The notes below the pieces were generated by a model that saw only the letters and a list, made by a program, of their open reading frames with translations, was not told the DNA's origin and did not search any database. Below, in pieces: positions 49,636 to 57,792 of a DNA stretch of 64,000 nt; the stretch's first letter is position 1; each line of letters starts with the position of its first letter. Source of the DNA: CADEDH01 sp041394285 (GTDB lineage: Bacteria; Actinomycetota; Acidimicrobiia; Acidimicrobiales; SZUA-35); NCBI GenBank assembly GCA_041394285.1, contig JAWKIL010000002.1, forward strand, positions 62,001 through 126,000, in the 5' to 3' direction. Position numbers and translations under genes: made by a program.

Positions 49636-50567
49636 CAGCCCCCACCTCCGCCGTCGTACCGGTACACCCGCACCCAGTCGACCTCCATCGACACGGGATC
49701 GCCCATCTGATCGCTCCAGGCGTCGAGCTGGACGGTCAGATGATGGTTGACGTGGGGGATGGCAGCGGGGTTGGTGATGCGTCCCGCCCGCTGCCCGTCG
49801 CGGAAGATGACGATGGCGTCGGGCGTCCATTCCATGGCCATCTCGTGCCACTGGGTGGCGTCGGCCGCGTGGGCCAGGTGCTCCTGATCGTTGTCCGCTC
49901 CGAAGTGGATGAAGGTGGAGAACGGGAACCGGTCGGGTGACGTCTCGGTCTCGTAGATGTCGTTCTCGCCGTCCACCGGCCAGTTGCCCGAGGCGGGCCA
50001 GGTGAGCACGACCCCGCTGGTGGCGGCGCTGGGGTCGGGGTCGGTGCGGACCCGGAACTCCCAGCGGCCGTAGGTCTGGGCCAGGTTGTGGGCCATCCCC
50101 CCCGACACCAGGGTGTCGCCGTCCATCCGGGCCGTGATCACGAGCCGACCGTTGCCGGCGGTGATGGCCGACGGCCGCCGCAACCCGTAGCCGGCGTTGC
50201 CCTCGCTGTCGTAGAGGTACCAGGCATCGGTGTCGACCTGGTCGTCGTCGAAGTCGTCGAGGGCGGCCAGGCGGAACACCGCCCCACCGTCGCCCTCCAG
50301 GCAGTCCCGGGGCAGGAACGCCGGGTTGGTGGCCTGGGCTCCGCCCAGAGGTACCGAGCCGTCGGCTGGAGGGCCGGCCCCACCGGCGGCGGGGGATGAC
50401 GAGGAGGCCCCGCTGGCCGGCGCCTCGGCCGGCAGGTCCGGGTGGCCGGCACCGGGCGCGGGTCGGGGCGCTACGCCGCCGCCACCCTGCGTCGTCACCG
50501 CGGCCGCCGCGATCCCAGCCATCACCATCCCCCCAGTCAACCAGGCCGCAACACGTCGGGACAGCAC
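49632..50567 (-). CDS. Secreted GH16 family glycoside hydrolase
   Basis: 311 aa from GTG 50567. Signal peptide (RRVAAWLTGGMVMAGIAAAAV), a Pro/Ala/Ser-rich linker, then a GH16 jelly roll: AWYLYDSEGNAGYG, LVITARMDG, YGRWEFRVRTDPD, GENDIYETET with the catalytic E-x-D-x-x-E, HEMAMEWTPDAIVIFRDGQ and VDWVRVYRYDG. Family members cut beta-glucans, agar-type or other beta-1,3/1,4 glycans; the substrate is unknown. The leaderless box TACGCT 7 nt upstream supports this start over a much longer frame. It is coupled to a J-domain gene. Confidence 0.9.
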   Translation of the reverse strand: MLSRRVAAWLTGGMVMAGIAAAAVTTQGGGGVAPRPAPGAGHPDLPAEAPASGASSSSPAAGGAGPPADGSVPLGGAQATNPAFLPRDCLEGDGGAVFRLAALDDFDDDQVDTDAWYLYDSEGNAGYGLRRPSAITAGNGRLVITARMDGDTLVSGGMAHNLAQTYGRWEFRVRTDPDPSAATSGVVLTWPASGNWPVDGENDIYETETSPDRFPFSTFIHFGADNDQEHLAHAADATQWHEMAMEWTPDAIVIFRDGQRAGRITNPAAIPHVNHHLTVQLDAWSDQMGDPVSMEVDWVRVYRYDGGGGGC

Positions 50568-50574
50568 CTTGGCC

Positions 50575-50580
50575 AGCGTA
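50575..50580 (-). promoter_or_regulatory. Putative -10 for GH16 (leaderless)
   Basis: TACGCT on the minus strand, 7 nt before the GTG at 50567. Confidence 0.5.
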
Positions 50581-50666
50581 GGGAAGCAGGGGCGGCGGGC
50601 CCACCGGTCGCTTCCCGAGCGCCGGGCCGGGAACGGGTCGACGTTCGCCTCCGGCCCCACCCCGGC

Positions 50667-50672
50667 TACCGT
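50667..50672 (+). promoter_or_regulatory. Putative -10 for the lipoprotein-cobU-cobS group (leaderless)
   Basis: TACCGT, 9 nt before the ATG at 50682. Confidence 0.4.
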
Positions 50673-50681
50673 GGCCGGCGC

Positions 50682-51626
50682 ATGGCGCCTTCGTTCCGCC
50701 CCCGTCCCGGGCCCCGGGCCGCGGTCCGCACCTTCCTCCTGGTGGTGGCGGCAACGGCCGGCGCCTGTGCCTCCTCCAACGCCCCCGCCGCCACCACCGT
50801 CCCCGCGCCGACGAGCGGGTCGGGATCGGGGGCCGGCGGCAGCCTCACGGTCGACGGCGCCCCCGGCGGCGCGGCGTCGGCTGCCAGCGTGGCGGGTGCG
50901 GCCCAATCGTCGAACGCCGAGGTGGCCACGATCGAGTTCGTGTCCACCGCCGTGGCCGGCGGCGATGCGTCGGGCTACCTGGCCCCGGACCCCGTCGACG
51001 ATCCCGCCCTGGGCGCCCCCTACACGCCGGCCTACCTGACCCCCCGCCTGGCCGACCTGTCGGGGCTGGTCGAGGGCCGCCCCGATGTTCGACCCTCCAC
51101 CACGGCCCACCCGGCCAGCCCCATCGGGCCGGCCTGCGACAACCCCCCGGGCGGGGCGGGGTCGGTGTGCGACGTGGAGGTGTTCGACGGGTCGGGTCGC
51201 CTGCGGGCCACCGTGGCCGTCCACTGGGCCGGCAGCGGGGTGAGCGACTTCGTGATCGTCGAGCCCTCCGACACCGGGGCCCCGGGCGGGGTGGGCCTCG
51301 CCGTCTGCAGCCCCGGCTACACCCTGGTGGTGGGGGGCCACGCCGTCGACCGGTTCGACGTCGCCATCTGCACCGACACCAGGGGAGCGGTCGAGTACCA
51401 GGGCGCCTCCCGGGCGAACGGCGATGGCATCACGATCACGGCCTGCACCGCCGGGCGGGACGTCTACGAGGCCACCAACAACGACTTCGGCTACACCGTG
51501 AAGGGAGCGGTGGGACCCCAGCGGGGCCAGCTCACCGTGCTCAACCCCTCGGGCGCCACCGTGCTCGACACCACCTTCACCCCCTACCGGACAACCCCGG
51601 CCGCCGCCCCCCTCGATCCGTGCTAG
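50682..51626 (+). CDS. Secreted or lipid-anchored protein, function unknown
   Basis: 314 aa. Signal peptide RTFLLVVAATAGACASS with a weak lipobox (Cys 29), a Ser/Thr/Gly/Ala-rich linker, then an exported beta-rich part with paired Cys (PACDNPPGGAGSVCDVEVF, VGLAVCSPGYTL, VAICTDT, ITACTAG), probably disulfide-bonded. I do not recognise the domain. Its stop overlaps the cobU start, so it shares a transcript with cobalamin genes, for which no functional link is obvious. Confidence 0.7.
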   Translation: MAPSFRPRPGPRAAVRTFLLVVAATAGACASSNAPAATTVPAPTSGSGSGAGGSLTVDGAPGGAASAASVAGAAQSSNAEVATIEFVSTAVAGGDASGYLAPDPVDDPALGAPYTPAYLTPRLADLSGLVEGRPDVRPSTTAHPASPIGPACDNPPGGAGSVCDVEVFDGSGRLRATVAVHWAGSGVSDFVIVEPSDTGAPGGVGLAVCSPGYTLVVGGHAVDRFDVAICTDTRGAVEYQGASRANGDGITITACTAGRDVYEATNNDFGYTVKGAVGPQRGQLTVLNPSGATVLDTTFTPYRTTPAAAPLDPC

Positions 51627-52228
51627 GCGCCGGCTCCGCCAACCGACTCGTCGTGCTGGTGGGCGGGGCCCGCAGTGGGAAGAGCAGCCTGGCCCAGCGT
51701 CTGGCCGAGGAGGCGGCGGCCCACACGGGGTCGGCGGTGACGTTCGTGGCCACCGCCACGGCCGGCGATGCCGACATGGCGGCCCGCATCGCCCGCCACC
51801 AGGCCGACCGGCCCGCCGGGTGGGGTCTGGTGGAAGCGCCGCTGGCGTTGACCCCGGCCCTCGCCGCCATCGACCCGGCCGCCACCGTGATCGTCGACTG
51901 CCTCACCCTGTGGGTGGCCAACCTGGTGTTCGCCGAGCGATCCGACGCCGAGGTCGAGGCGGAAGCCAGGGCCGTGGCCGCCGCCCTGGCGGCCCGCCCC
52001 GGCCTGTCGCTGGCCGTGACGAACGAGGTGGGGCTGGGCGTCCACCCGCCCACCGAGCTGGGTCGTCGCTATCAGGACCTCCTGGGCCGGGTCAACCAGG
52101 CGGCGGTGGCCGCATCGGGCCGGGCCCTGCTCGTGGTCGCCGGCCGGGCCCTGCCGTTGGCCGATCCGGCCGATCTCGTCGGCCCGGAGATCCTCGGCGC
52201 CCGGCTCCCGGGCAAGGGACGACCCTGA
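51620..52228 (+). CDS. cobU: Adenosylcobinamide kinase/guanylyltransferase
   Basis: 202 aa from GTG 51620. P-loop LVVLVGGARSGKSSLAQRLA, VTFVATATAGDADMAARIARHQADRP with the guanylylated His region, VIVDCLTLWVANLVF and VTNEVGLGVHPPTELGRRYQDLLGRVNQ. CobU phosphorylates adenosylcobinamide and then attaches GMP, preparing it for CobS. Length and motifs are standard. It overlaps the stop of the upstream unknown gene by 7 nt and is coupled to cobS. Confidence 0.95.
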   Translation: MLGAGSANRLVVLVGGARSGKSSLAQRLAEEAAAHTGSAVTFVATATAGDADMAARIARHQADRPAGWGLVEAPLALTPALAAIDPAATVIVDCLTLWVANLVFAERSDAEVEAEARAVAAALAARPGLSLAVTNEVGLGVHPPTELGRRYQDLLGRVNQAAVAASGRALLVVAGRALPLADPADLVGPEILGARLPGKGRP

Positions 52229-53031
52229 CCCCGCTGCGGGACCTGACCGGGGCGATCGGGTTCCTCACCCGGGTCCCGGTGGGGGAGCGGGCCCAGCGGG
52301 TGCCCCTGCCCCGCACCCTGCCCTGGTTCCCGGCTGTCGGCCTGCTGGTGGGCCTGGTGGTGGGCCTGGTGGCCGCCGCCGTCACCGCCGCCGTCGATCC
52401 TTTCACCGGCGCCACCGTGGCGGTGGCCGTGGGTGCCCTGGTCACCGGCGGGCTCCACGAGGACGGCCTGGCCGACACCGCCGACGGGTTCGGGGGTGGC
52501 TGGACGCCCGAGGAACGCCTCACGATCATGGACGACTCCCGCCAGGGCACCTTCGGGGTGTTGGCCGTCGTGGCCAGCGTGGCCATACGGGTGGCGGCCG
52601 TGGCCCACCTGGCCGGCGACCGGACCGGGTCGGCCGGCCCCTGGACGGTGGTGATCGCCGTCCCCGTGGCCCACCTGCTGGCCCGGGGCTGGGCGGTGGG
52701 CGCTCTGGTCACCACCCCGCCGGCCCGGGGCGACGGTCTGGGGCGGACAGCGGCCGCCTCCGGGAGCCGGCGGACGTCGTCGACCCTGGCCGGCGCGCTG
52801 GCCGGCTGGGTGGTCATCGCCGTCCTGGTGGCCGGCCCCGTTCCCGCCGTCGCCGCCCTGGCCGCCGGAGCGGTGGCGGCCCTGGCCGTGGTAGCGCTGT
52901 CGCGGCGCAAGATAGGGGGTCTCACCGGCGACGTGGCCGGGGCGGTGGAGCAACTGGCGGAGATGGCGGCCCTGACGGCGATGGCCGCCGTGGCCGGCCC
53001 GGGGCGCCCCTGGCTGGCCGGGCTGTGGTAG
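52225..53031 (+). CDS. cobS: Adenosylcobinamide-GDP ribazoletransferase
   Basis: 268-aa membrane enzyme joining adenosylcobinamide-GDP to alpha-ribazole, the last step of cobalamin assembly. Marks: LTGAIGFLTRVPVG, LPWFPAVGLLVGLVVGLV, GGLHEDGLADTADGFGGG (metal-binding Asp cluster), ERLTIMDDSRQGTFGVLAV and GGLTGDVAGAVEQLAEM. No ATG, GTG or TTG exists in frame near the start; CTG 52225, overlapping the cobU stop as CTGA with AAGGGA 6 nt upstream, is the likeliest initiation codon. Confidence 0.92.
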   Translation: MTPLRDLTGAIGFLTRVPVGERAQRVPLPRTLPWFPAVGLLVGLVVGLVAAAVTAAVDPFTGATVAVAVGALVTGGLHEDGLADTADGFGGGWTPEERLTIMDDSRQGTFGVLAVVASVAIRVAAVAHLAGDRTGSAGPWTVVIAVPVAHLLARGWAVGALVTTPPARGDGLGRTAAASGSRRTSSTLAGALAGWVVIAVLVAGPVPAVAALAAGAVAALAVVALSRRKIGGLTGDVAGAVEQLAEMAALTAMAAVAGPGRPWLAGLW

Positions 53032-53060
53032 GTCTGGAGCATGACGGTAGGCCCCCAGCC

Positions 53061-54023
53061 ATGACCGAGAGCCGCCCCGGGCCCGATCCGGACTGGGCCG
53101 CCGACGTGTCGAGCTGGTCCGACGCCGACTTCTGGGCCATGGCCCGACGGGTCCGCCAGACGGCCGAGGAGGAGCTGGCCGAGATCGAGTGGGAGACCGA
53201 GCGGGCCGAGCTGAAGCGGGAAGATCTGTCGGCCCGGTCCCTGCGGGGGATGATGGAGGGCGAGCGGTGGCAGCTGTCGGCCGGGGCCCGGGTGGTGGAG
53301 GGCCAGGTGGTGCACGTGGGGCTCGACTTCACCGCCCTGACCGACCGGGCCGGCAACCGCCACGACGTCGCCCATCGAGCGGTGGAACTGATCCGGGTGG
53401 TGGCCGTCGAGCCAGCTAGCGGCCGAGCCCCCGCCACGCTACGGCCGGCCACGCTCCGGGCCCGCCTGCTCGACCTGGAACAGGTGGAGATGGTGGAGCT
53501 GGCCTCGGCCCGCGGCTCATGGGCCCTGCGGGGCACGATCGATTCGGTCAACGTCGATCACCTGGCGCTCATCGACACCACCGGCCAGGTGTCGATCGTG
53601 CCGATCGACGCCATCGGCACCGTCACCCGGGTGACGGCCGAGCACCGGCGGCGCCCGCCCGGCGCCGGGGGCGGCCTCCGCCCCGCTAGATCAGAGGAAC
53701 CCGGAGGGAGCGCCTCAGACCTCGACCGAGGAGGCCACCTCGCGCTGCACGGCCTGGTAGCCGGCGGCCAGGTACTCCTCGAAGGCCTGGCGGGGGATGC
53801 GATAGCCCCGCATGCCCGGGGGTTTGGTGGCCACCAGCTCGCCCCGCTTGATGAACGAGATCACGGTCTGCGGCGTGAGGTTGAGGTAGTTGGCCACGTC
53901 GGCCACCGTGATCAGCTCGGGAAGGTCGCCGGTCGCAGATGTGTAGGTCACTGTCTGTTCAATCCTGGTCGTCGAAACGGATGGATGTACGGCCAAGACC
54001 CTGCCCGGCCGCCGGCGGATTGA
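53061..54023 (+). CDS. Unknown protein with two Sm/SH3-like segments; C-terminus uncertain
   Basis: The reading frame gives 320 aa. A charged helix (SDADFWAMARRVRQTAEEELAEIEWETER) precedes two beta-rich segments, ARVVEGQVVHVGLDFTAL and LRGTIDSVNVDHLALIDT, that look like related small barrels. The part up to about 53700 is credible; the last about 110 codons run antisense through the BldC-like gene and look like a shadow. Either the natural stop was lost by mutation, or the protein truly has this tail. No family recognised. It follows cobS by 29 nt. Confidence 0.6.
   Translation: MTESRPGPDPDWAADVSSWSDADFWAMARRVRQTAEEELAEIEWETERAELKREDLSARSLRGMMEGERWQLSAGARVVEGQVVHVGLDFTALTDRAGNRHDVAHRAVELIRVVAVEPASGRAPATLRPATLRARLLDLEQVEMVELASARGSWALRGTIDSVNVDHLALIDTTGQVSIVPIDAIGTVTRVTAEHRRRPPGAGGGLRPARSEEPGGSASDLDRGGHLALHGLVAGGQVLLEGLAGDAIAPHARGFGGHQLAPLDERDHGLRREVEVVGHVGHRDQLGKVAGRRCVGHCLFNPGRRNGWMYGQDPARPPAD
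53715..53996 (-). CDS. BldC-like / excisionase-type DNA-binding protein
   Basis: 93 aa with a MerR/excisionase-type helix-turn-helix: LPELITVADVANYLNLTPQTVISFIKRGELVATKPPGMRGYRIPRQAFEEYLA. The small size and sequence order resemble BldC, a developmental regulator of actinobacteria that binds DNA cooperatively. It diverges from the Tad pilus operon with only 196 bp between, and both promoters lie there, so it is a good candidate to control pilus genes. It is overlapped antisense by the frame from 53061. Confidence 0.82.
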   Translation of the reverse strand: MAVHPSVSTTRIEQTVTYTSATGDLPELITVADVANYLNLTPQTVISFIKRGELVATKPPGMRGYRIPRQAFEEYLAAGYQAVQREVASSVEV

Positions 54024-54032
54024 AGCCCGACG

Positions 54033-54038
54033 ATACTA
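54033..54038 (-). promoter_or_regulatory. Putative -10 for the BldC-like gene
   Basis: TAGTAT on the minus strand in an A/T-rich patch; leader of about 30 nt. Confidence 0.45.
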
Positions 54039-54041
54039 CGC

Positions 54042-54056
54042 CACAGCTGAGCTGTG
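54042..54056. promoter_or_regulatory. Palindrome CACAGC-TGA-GCTGTG, possible operator
   Basis: Perfect 6-bp arms directly upstream of the BldC-like -10 and 40 bp from the Tad -35, placed to bind a regulator of either promoter. Confidence 0.4.
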
Positions 54057-54095
54057 CCCAGTAATGCCGGGTGGGCATTCTTACTATCGGTGTAC

Positions 54096-54124
54096 TTGCG
54101 ACTGGAGTGAATACTCGTTATCTT
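54096..54124 (+). promoter_or_regulatory. Promoter of the Tad pilus operon
   Basis: TTGCGA (54096-54101) and TATCTT (54119-54124) with a 17-bp spacer, the best sigma-70-like pair in the window. Predicted start near 54131; leader about 60 nt before ATG 54193. Confidence 0.6.
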
Positions 54125-54192
54125 TCGCTCCTGGTCTCCTTGGTGGCGCGCGGGCAGGCGAGGTTATCCATGGGGAAGAATGGTGGCGTCCT

Positions 54193-55032
54193 ATGACGAG
54201 TTCTCTGACAGCCGAACAGGAGACCTCGTCCGAAGCTGCGCGGCCCCGCCCGCGCCCGGTGGCCCCCCGTCGCCGCAAGGCCCGGGAGCGGATCTCGCTC
54301 GGCCACCTCTTCATGATCGCGGCCGCCCTGCTGGCGTTCGTGCTGGTCGTCTCGGTGCTGCAGGACCGTTCGAAGACCACCGAGGTGCTGGTGGCCCGCA
54401 CCGACATCCAGCCCGGGTCGGCCATCACACCCGACCAGGTGCGCCAGGTGGCGATGCCGGCCGGCAGCGATCTCGCCGCCTCCATGGCCGGCCTCGGCGA
54501 CCTGGCCGGAGGCGGGGCCATCGCCGCCCAGCGGATCAAGGCCGGAGACCCGGTCACGCTGACCGCCATCGCCCCCCGGACCGACAACGACGGCCTGCGG
54601 GCCATGAGCATCCCGATCGAGCGGGCCCAGGCCGTGGGGGGCGAGCTCGCCCCCGGGGACCGGATCGACGTGATCTCGGTCACCGGCTCCTCGGCCACCT
54701 ACGTGGCGTCCAATCTCGAGGTGCTCAAGACGCAGAACCAGCAGGGGACCGGCGCCCTCGGGTCGTCGGCCCTGACCGACTACTACGTCACCGTCGCCGT
54801 CGACGGGCAGACGGCGCTGGCCATCGCCCTGGCCCAGCAGACCGGTGAGGTGTCGATCCTGCGCTCCACCGGGGCCCCGCCGGTTCCGGCCGAAGACAGG
54901 GTGCTGGCCGCCAGCCCCGTCGCCGGCCCCACCGGCGGCTCCTCCTCTCCCGCCGATTCGGGCCCGACGTCGTCGGTGCCCGCCTCGGCCCGTTCGACGA
55001 CCCCGGGCACGGATCCGTCGAACGATGGTTGA
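54193..55032 (+). CDS. cpaB: Flp pilus assembly protein CpaB
   Basis: 279 aa. Basic N-terminus, one membrane helix (LFMIAAALLAFVLVVSVLQ), then a SAF-type domain with VLVARTDIQPGSAITPDQVRQVAMPAG and the RcpC/CpaB domain (AMSIPIERAQAVGGELAPGDRIDVISVTG, YYVTVAVDGQTALAIALAQQTGEVSILR). In Gram-negatives CpaB works near the secretin; Gram-positives keep it without a known secretin. A Ser/Pro-rich tail follows. First gene of the Tad operon; overlaps the next by 8 nt. Confidence 0.9.
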   Translation: MTSSLTAEQETSSEAARPRPRPVAPRRRKARERISLGHLFMIAAALLAFVLVVSVLQDRSKTTEVLVARTDIQPGSAITPDQVRQVAMPAGSDLAASMAGLGDLAGGGAIAAQRIKAGDPVTLTAIAPRTDNDGLRAMSIPIERAQAVGGELAPGDRIDVISVTGSSATYVASNLEVLKTQNQQGTGALGSSALTDYYVTVAVDGQTALAIALAQQTGEVSILRSTGAPPVPAEDRVLAASPVAGPTGGSSSPADSGPTSSVPASARSTTPGTDPSNDG

Positions 55033-56314
55033 TCCCACCCAGCTCCACCATCCCTCGGATGTGCGCACGGTCGGGCTGGTGGCCAGCCACCGGGCGTGGC
55101 GAACGGAGTTCGCCCGCTACGTGCAGGACCACATCACCGGGCTCCGCGTCCGGGTGCTGCGGGACCCCCGGGCCATCGACGACTCGATCGACGTGGTCGT
55201 CATCGACGACTCCTCGACCTTCCTCAACCGGGAGAGCCTCCGCCAGCTGCGGGAGGCCGGCGTCCAGATCATCGGCATCTACGACCCCAGTGAGCACCAG
55301 GGGCAGGGCCAGGCCCACCTGAACCGCCTCGGCATCGCCGACGTGGCCTCGGCCGAGCTCATGGCCAGCCAGCTGGTGCAGCTCATCCAGGAGGTCACCA
55401 AGGATCTCGACGAGGACATCGAATCCGACCTCGCCGCCACCCTGGCCCCATCACCTGCGGTGTCGGCCATGGCCCGGGTCAACGGGGCCGAGCTCCCCAC
55501 CGAGCGGGGCGCCATCATCACCGTGGGCGGCCCGGCCTCGCTGGTGGCGGTGGAGGTGGCGGTAGGGCTGGCGGCCGAGCTGGCCACCGAGCGGGGCACC
55601 ACCCTGCTGGTCGACGTCGACGAGACCACTCCCATCCTCTCGGCCCGCCTCGGCTACCGGCTCGAACCCACCGTGCTGGACGCCATGGAGCGCCTCTACT
55701 ACGGCGACGGAGACCTCAGCACCACGATCACCGAACCGGCCCAGGGGGCCAGCGGCTTCGCCCCCATGCACGTGCTGGCCGGCATCGCCAACCCCGACGA
55801 CTGGTCGCTGCTTGGGCGGGACCGCTGCACCGACCTCCTGCGCCGGGCAGCCGAGCAGTGGAACCACGTGGTGGCCGTCTCGGGACCCCGGCTGGGCTCC
55901 ATGCCCCAGGGCATCGACCGCTACGGGGCGTCCCAGGGCGCGGTGAGCGTGGGCGACCGGGTGATCGGCGTGTGCGAACCCACGCCCACCGGCGTGCTGC
56001 TGGCCCTGGACTGGCTGATCGAGGCCCGCCGGCTCCGCAACGGCGCCCCGGTCTGGATCGTCTTCGCCGGCCGGCCCCGCAGCGCCACCCAACGGGCCGA
56101 CCTGGTGGAGACGATCTCCCGGGAAGCGGGCAGCGAGCTGATCTCGGGCGTCATGTTCGCCCCGGTCGGCCCCGAGGTCGAACGGGCCTGCTGGGAGGCC
56201 CGGGTGCCGTCCCGGGGCCGTTTCACCAAAGCCATGAAGGAGCTGGCGGCCGAGCTGCTGCCGGCCCCGGCGCCGGCCCGGCGCCGTCGAGGCCGCCGGG
56301 AGCAGCCGGTCTGA
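55025..56314 (+). CDS. TadZ/CpaE-like protein with degenerate P-loop
   Basis: 429 aa. N-terminal receiver-like fold (VRTVGLVASHRAWRTEFARYV, DVVVIDDSSTFLNRESL, VQIIGIYDPSE) followed by a MinD/ParA-like ATPase fold (RGAIITVGGPASLVAVEVAV, TLLVDVDETTPILSARLGY, VVAVSGPRLG). The Walker A Lys and Thr of KGGxGKT are absent (GGPASLVA), so it may not hydrolyse ATP. TadZ proteins place the pilus machine at the pole; degenerate versions exist. Position between cpaB and cpaF supports the assignment. Basic C-terminus. Confidence 0.82.
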   Translation: MVDPTQLHHPSDVRTVGLVASHRAWRTEFARYVQDHITGLRVRVLRDPRAIDDSIDVVVIDDSSTFLNRESLRQLREAGVQIIGIYDPSEHQGQGQAHLNRLGIADVASAELMASQLVQLIQEVTKDLDEDIESDLAATLAPSPAVSAMARVNGAELPTERGAIITVGGPASLVAVEVAVGLAAELATERGTTLLVDVDETTPILSARLGYRLEPTVLDAMERLYYGDGDLSTTITEPAQGASGFAPMHVLAGIANPDDWSLLGRDRCTDLLRRAAEQWNHVVAVSGPRLGSMPQGIDRYGASQGAVSVGDRVIGVCEPTPTGVLLALDWLIEARRLRNGAPVWIVFAGRPRSATQRADLVETISREAGSELISGVMFAPVGPEVERACWEARVPSRGRFTKAMKELAAELLPAPAPARRRRGRREQPV

Positions 56315-57792
56315 TGAGCCGTGAGCCCGCCACCGCCCGCCGCCGGACGACGAGCCGCCCTCTCTCGCCCTACGAGGTCCTCCGCAACGAGGTCACCGAC
56401 GGCATCAAGACCGCCCGCCTGGATCCCGAGGTGGATCCCGACGGCGTCCACCACTTCGTGCGCAGCGCCATCGAGTCATGGCAGACCGTGGCCCGCCAGG
56501 GTCTCGACGGCAAGGAACTGCTGGCCCGGCCGGACGAGATGGCCGAGCGCATCCTGCGCTACGTCCTCGAGTACGGCCCCCTCACCGGACCGCTGAACGA
56601 CCCCGGTGTGGAGGAGATCTTCATCGAGGGCGACGACATCTTCTTCATCGACGGCGGCGGCTACATGCGGGGCGTCAGCGAGGTCACCACCGCCGAGGAG
56701 AACCTGGCCGTGGTGCGCCGCCTCCTGCAGGACTCAGGGCGGGAGGTGACCGAGCGCGAGCCGATGGTGCAGGCCCGGGTGCTGGGGGGCACGGTGCGCA
56801 TGGGCGTGGTCATCCCCCCCATCGCCGACAAGCTGTCGGTCACCATCCGCAAGTACACGATGCGCAACGAGACGCTGTCGCTGCTCGTGGGCCGGGACTC
56901 GATGGACCAGCGGGTGGCCGAGCTGCTGTGGGCGGCCGTGCGGTCGGGCCTCGGCATCCTGGTCTGCGGTCGCCCCGGTGCCGGCAAGACCACGCTGCTC
57001 AACGCCCTGCTTCGGGCCGTGCCGCCCACCATGGTGGTGCGCTGCGTGGAGGAGATCCGGGAGCTGTCGGCGCCGGTGATGGCCGGCTCCTACTACCAGA
57101 CCCGCCCGGCCGGGGCCGACGGCGACGTGGCGGCCGAGGTGAGCCTGCGGGACCTGGTGAAGACGTGCCTGGGCATGCGGCCCGACCTGCTGGTGGTGGG
57201 CGAGGTGCGGGGGGCCGAGGCCTTCGAGCTGGTGCGGGCGGGCAACGCCGGCTGCGGTGTGATCGCCACCGTGCACGCCAACAACCCCTACGACGCCCTG
57301 TCGGCCCTGCGGGACACGGCCATCATGGCCGGCGAGAACGTGGCTCCGGCCCAGGTCCAGTCGACCTTCCAGCGCATGTTCCACCTCGTGGTCTTCGTCG
57401 ACCGGGAGGAGCTCGCCTTCGACGACCAGGGCGGCGCCCCCATCCGACGCCAGGTGATGGAGGTGGCGGCGCTCATGCCCAACGCCGCAGGCGACGACTT
57501 CCTCCTCCAGCCCCTGTTCGTGCGGGACCGCATCGGGGAGCCCCTGCGCTGGTCGGAGGCCTACCCGTCCGATGCTGCCATGGCCCGCCTCGACGCCACG
57601 CTCAAGCGGCACGATTCGAGCACGGCCGAGCTGCTGCGGGGAAACCCGGCCAACGTCGTGGCCCTGGCCGACCTGCCGCCGGAGACGGGCCTCGCCCCCC
57701 GCCCCGGCCGGCGGCCGTTCCGCCGCAATCCCTACCCGGCACCGGTGGTGCCGGTCAGCCTCAGCACCGAACCCGGGCCGGCGAGCCGATGA
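56314..57792 (+). CDS. cpaF: Tad pilus assembly ATPase CpaF/TadA
   Basis: 492 aa. Type II/IV secretion ATPase: N-terminal domain with EYGPLTGPLNDPGVEEIFIEG, Walker A GRPGAGKTTLLNALL, CVEEIRELSAP (Asp box), Walker B LLVVGEVRGAEAFELVRAGNAGCGVIATVHANNP with the His box, and GVIATVHAN. It powers pilus assembly from the cytoplasmic face, docking to TadB/TadC. A Pro/Arg-rich tail is extra. Overlaps both neighbours (TGATG, ATGA). Confidence 0.95.
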   Translation: MSREPATARRRTTSRPLSPYEVLRNEVTDGIKTARLDPEVDPDGVHHFVRSAIESWQTVARQGLDGKELLARPDEMAERILRYVLEYGPLTGPLNDPGVEEIFIEGDDIFFIDGGGYMRGVSEVTTAEENLAVVRRLLQDSGREVTEREPMVQARVLGGTVRMGVVIPPIADKLSVTIRKYTMRNETLSLLVGRDSMDQRVAELLWAAVRSGLGILVCGRPGAGKTTLLNALLRAVPPTMVVRCVEEIRELSAPVMAGSYYQTRPAGADGDVAAEVSLRDLVKTCLGMRPDLLVVGEVRGAEAFELVRAGNAGCGVIATVHANNPYDALSALRDTAIMAGENVAPAQVQSTFQRMFHLVVFVDREELAFDDQGGAPIRRQVMEVAALMPNAAGDDFLLQPLFVRDRIGEPLRWSEAYPSDAAMARLDATLKRHDSSTAELLRGNPANVVALADLPPETGLAPRPGRRPFRRNPYPAPVVPVSLSTEPGPASR

